DNA of 6,099 nucleotides from an uncultured Solirubrobacteraceae bacterium. GTDB taxonomy: Bacteria > Actinomycetota > Thermoleophilia > Solirubrobacterales > Solirubrobacteraceae. Below the pieces are notes generated by a model, which did no database searches, had not been told where the DNA came from, and saw nothing but the letters and a program-made list of their open reading frames with translations. Location: the NCBI GenBank assembly GCA_902806215.1, contig CADCVT010000466.1, positions 1-6,099 on the forward strand, read 5' to 3'. Each line of letters starts with the position of its first letter. The first letter of the stretch is position 1. Shown here in pieces: positions 5,371 to 6,099 of the stretch. The translations under genes and the position numbers were made by a program.

Positions 5371-6099
5371 ATGGCCTGCCGGATGATCCTGTACACGGGC
5401 AAGGGCGGCGTCGGCAAGACGTCGGTCGCCGCCGCGACCGCGCGGCGCTGCGCGGCGGCGGGCGCCCGCACGCTCGTGGTCTCGACCGATCCGGCGCACT
5501 CGCTGGGCGACGTGCTCATGACCGAGCTCGGCCCCGACCCGATCTCAGTCGGCCCGGGCCTGTGGGGCCAGCAGATCACCGCGCAGGAGGAGCTCGAGCG
5601 CAACTGGGCGGCGGTGCAGGACTGGGCCGGCGACATGCTCGTCGAGCGCGGCGTGGACCGCATCACCGCCGACGAGCTGACCGTGCCGCCGGGCGCCGAC
5701 GAGCTGTTCGCGCTGCTGTCGATCAAGCGCCACTTCGAGGACGGCGAGTTCGACGTCGTCGTCGTGGACTGCGCGCCGACCGGCGAGACGCTGCGGCTGC
5801 TCTCGTTCCCCGACGTCGCGCGCTGGTGGCTCGACCGCATCGTGGGCCGCGAGCACACGCTGCTGGCCGCGATGCGGCCGATCGCGCGCACCTTCCTCGA
5901 CGTCTCGCTGCCCGACGAGCGAGCGCTCTCCGAGGTCCAGCGGCTGATCGGGAACCTCGTGTCGATGGACGAGATCCTGCGCGACCCGTCCGTCTCCCTG
6001 CGCCTCGTGATGAACCCGGACCGGATGGTGGTCGGCGAGGCGATGCGCACGTTCACCTACCTGAACCTCTACGGGTACCTGACCGACGCGGTGGTGGTC
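5371..6099 (+). CDS. ArsA/Get3-family P-loop ATPase, N-terminal part (cut by window end)
   Basis: The open frame runs 243 codons to the window edge without a stop. It carries the deviant Walker A of the ArsA/Get3/MinD class, TGKGGVGKTS (9-18, with signature Lys K11 and P-loop K16). It also carries the switch I string STDPAHSLGDV (38-48, D40) and switch II DCAPTGETLRLL (133-144, D133). The late block LRLVMNPDRMVVGEAMRTFT followed by YLNLYGY (212-238) is characteristic of this family. These are dimeric ATPases coupled to arsenite efflux (ArsA) or tail-anchored protein targeting (Get3). In actinobacteria the family also contains members of unknown role, and no arsenic genes are visible here, so arsenite function should not be assumed. 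The start is uncertain: ATG 5371, ATG 5383 and ATG 5341 are in frame. The last shares a CATG with the opposite-strand lipoprotein start and is least likely, while 5383 would begin MILYTGKGG, closest to family starts. Confidence 0.92.
   Translation, partial: MACRMILYTGKGGVGKTSVAAATARRCAAAGARTLVVSTDPAHSLGDVLMTELGPDPISVGPGLWGQQITAQEELERNWAAVQDWAGDMLVERGVDRITADELTVPPGADELFALLSIKRHFEDGEFDVVVVDCAPTGETLRLLSFPDVARWWLDRIVGREHTLLAAMRPIARTFLDVSLPDERALSEVQRLIGNLVSMDEILRDPSVSLRLVMNPDRMVVGEAMRTFTYLNLYGYLTDAVVV

Noticed and set aside
5349..6056. A 235-codon open frame on the minus strand opposite the ATPase.
   Set aside because: Its translation is Ser/Arg/Thr-rich low complexity with no motif, while the plus strand encodes a clear P-loop ATPase with all switch motifs; it is an antisense shadow of GC-rich coding.

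Overview
The window is GC-rich and tightly packed. It looks like chromosomal DNA of a high-GC actinobacterium. The protein styles (small acidic hypotheticals, the KNARR/PLDV repeat protein, the lipoprotein type) remind me of Thermoleophilia/Solirubrobacterales, but that placement is inference from memory and was not tested. I see no RNA gene, CRISPR array, insertion sequence, phage gene or attachment site. Almost every base is coding, and the only spacers are 88 bp (226-313) and 28 bp (5343-5370).

Left part (1-1049). The N-terminal 75 residues of an acyl-CoA dehydrogenase run leftward off the window. They diverge from a two-gene rightward unit: a small single-pass membrane protein with a duplicated KNARR...PLDV module, then a small very acidic protein of unknown function. 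The ribosome binding site of the second gene contains the last bases of the first gene's stop. The divergent spacer carries a perfect 20-bp palindrome typical of a TetR-type operator, placed to control the dehydrogenase and possibly the other side too.

Middle part (950-5342, minus strand). Four genes read in one direction with almost no space between them: a secreted lipoprotein, an aldo/keto reductase-like protein, a CAX-type Ca2+/H+ antiporter and a TerC/Alx-family membrane protein. Two junctions are 4-bp stop/start overlaps (GTGA, ATGA) and the third is 15 bp. They therefore almost certainly form one operon with coupled translation. Two metal-ion membrane transporters at its end suggest divalent cation handling (Ca2+ and perhaps Mn2+) at the envelope, but the roles of the lipoprotein and the reductase-like protein in this are unknown. 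The reductase-like protein appears to lack two of the four canonical catalytic residues. The TerC gene ends inside the acidic-protein gene on the other strand. The 100-bp overlap is phased so that Asp/Glu codons on one strand read as Ser on the other.

Right part (5371-6099). An ArsA/Get3-type P-loop ATPase starts 28 bp from the lipoprotein start, reads rightward and is cut by the window end.

Nothing here is a clear new defence or mobile system. The items most worth a second look are the coupled four-gene operon, the degenerate reductase, the mirrored overlapping tails, the palindromic operator and the repeat protein.
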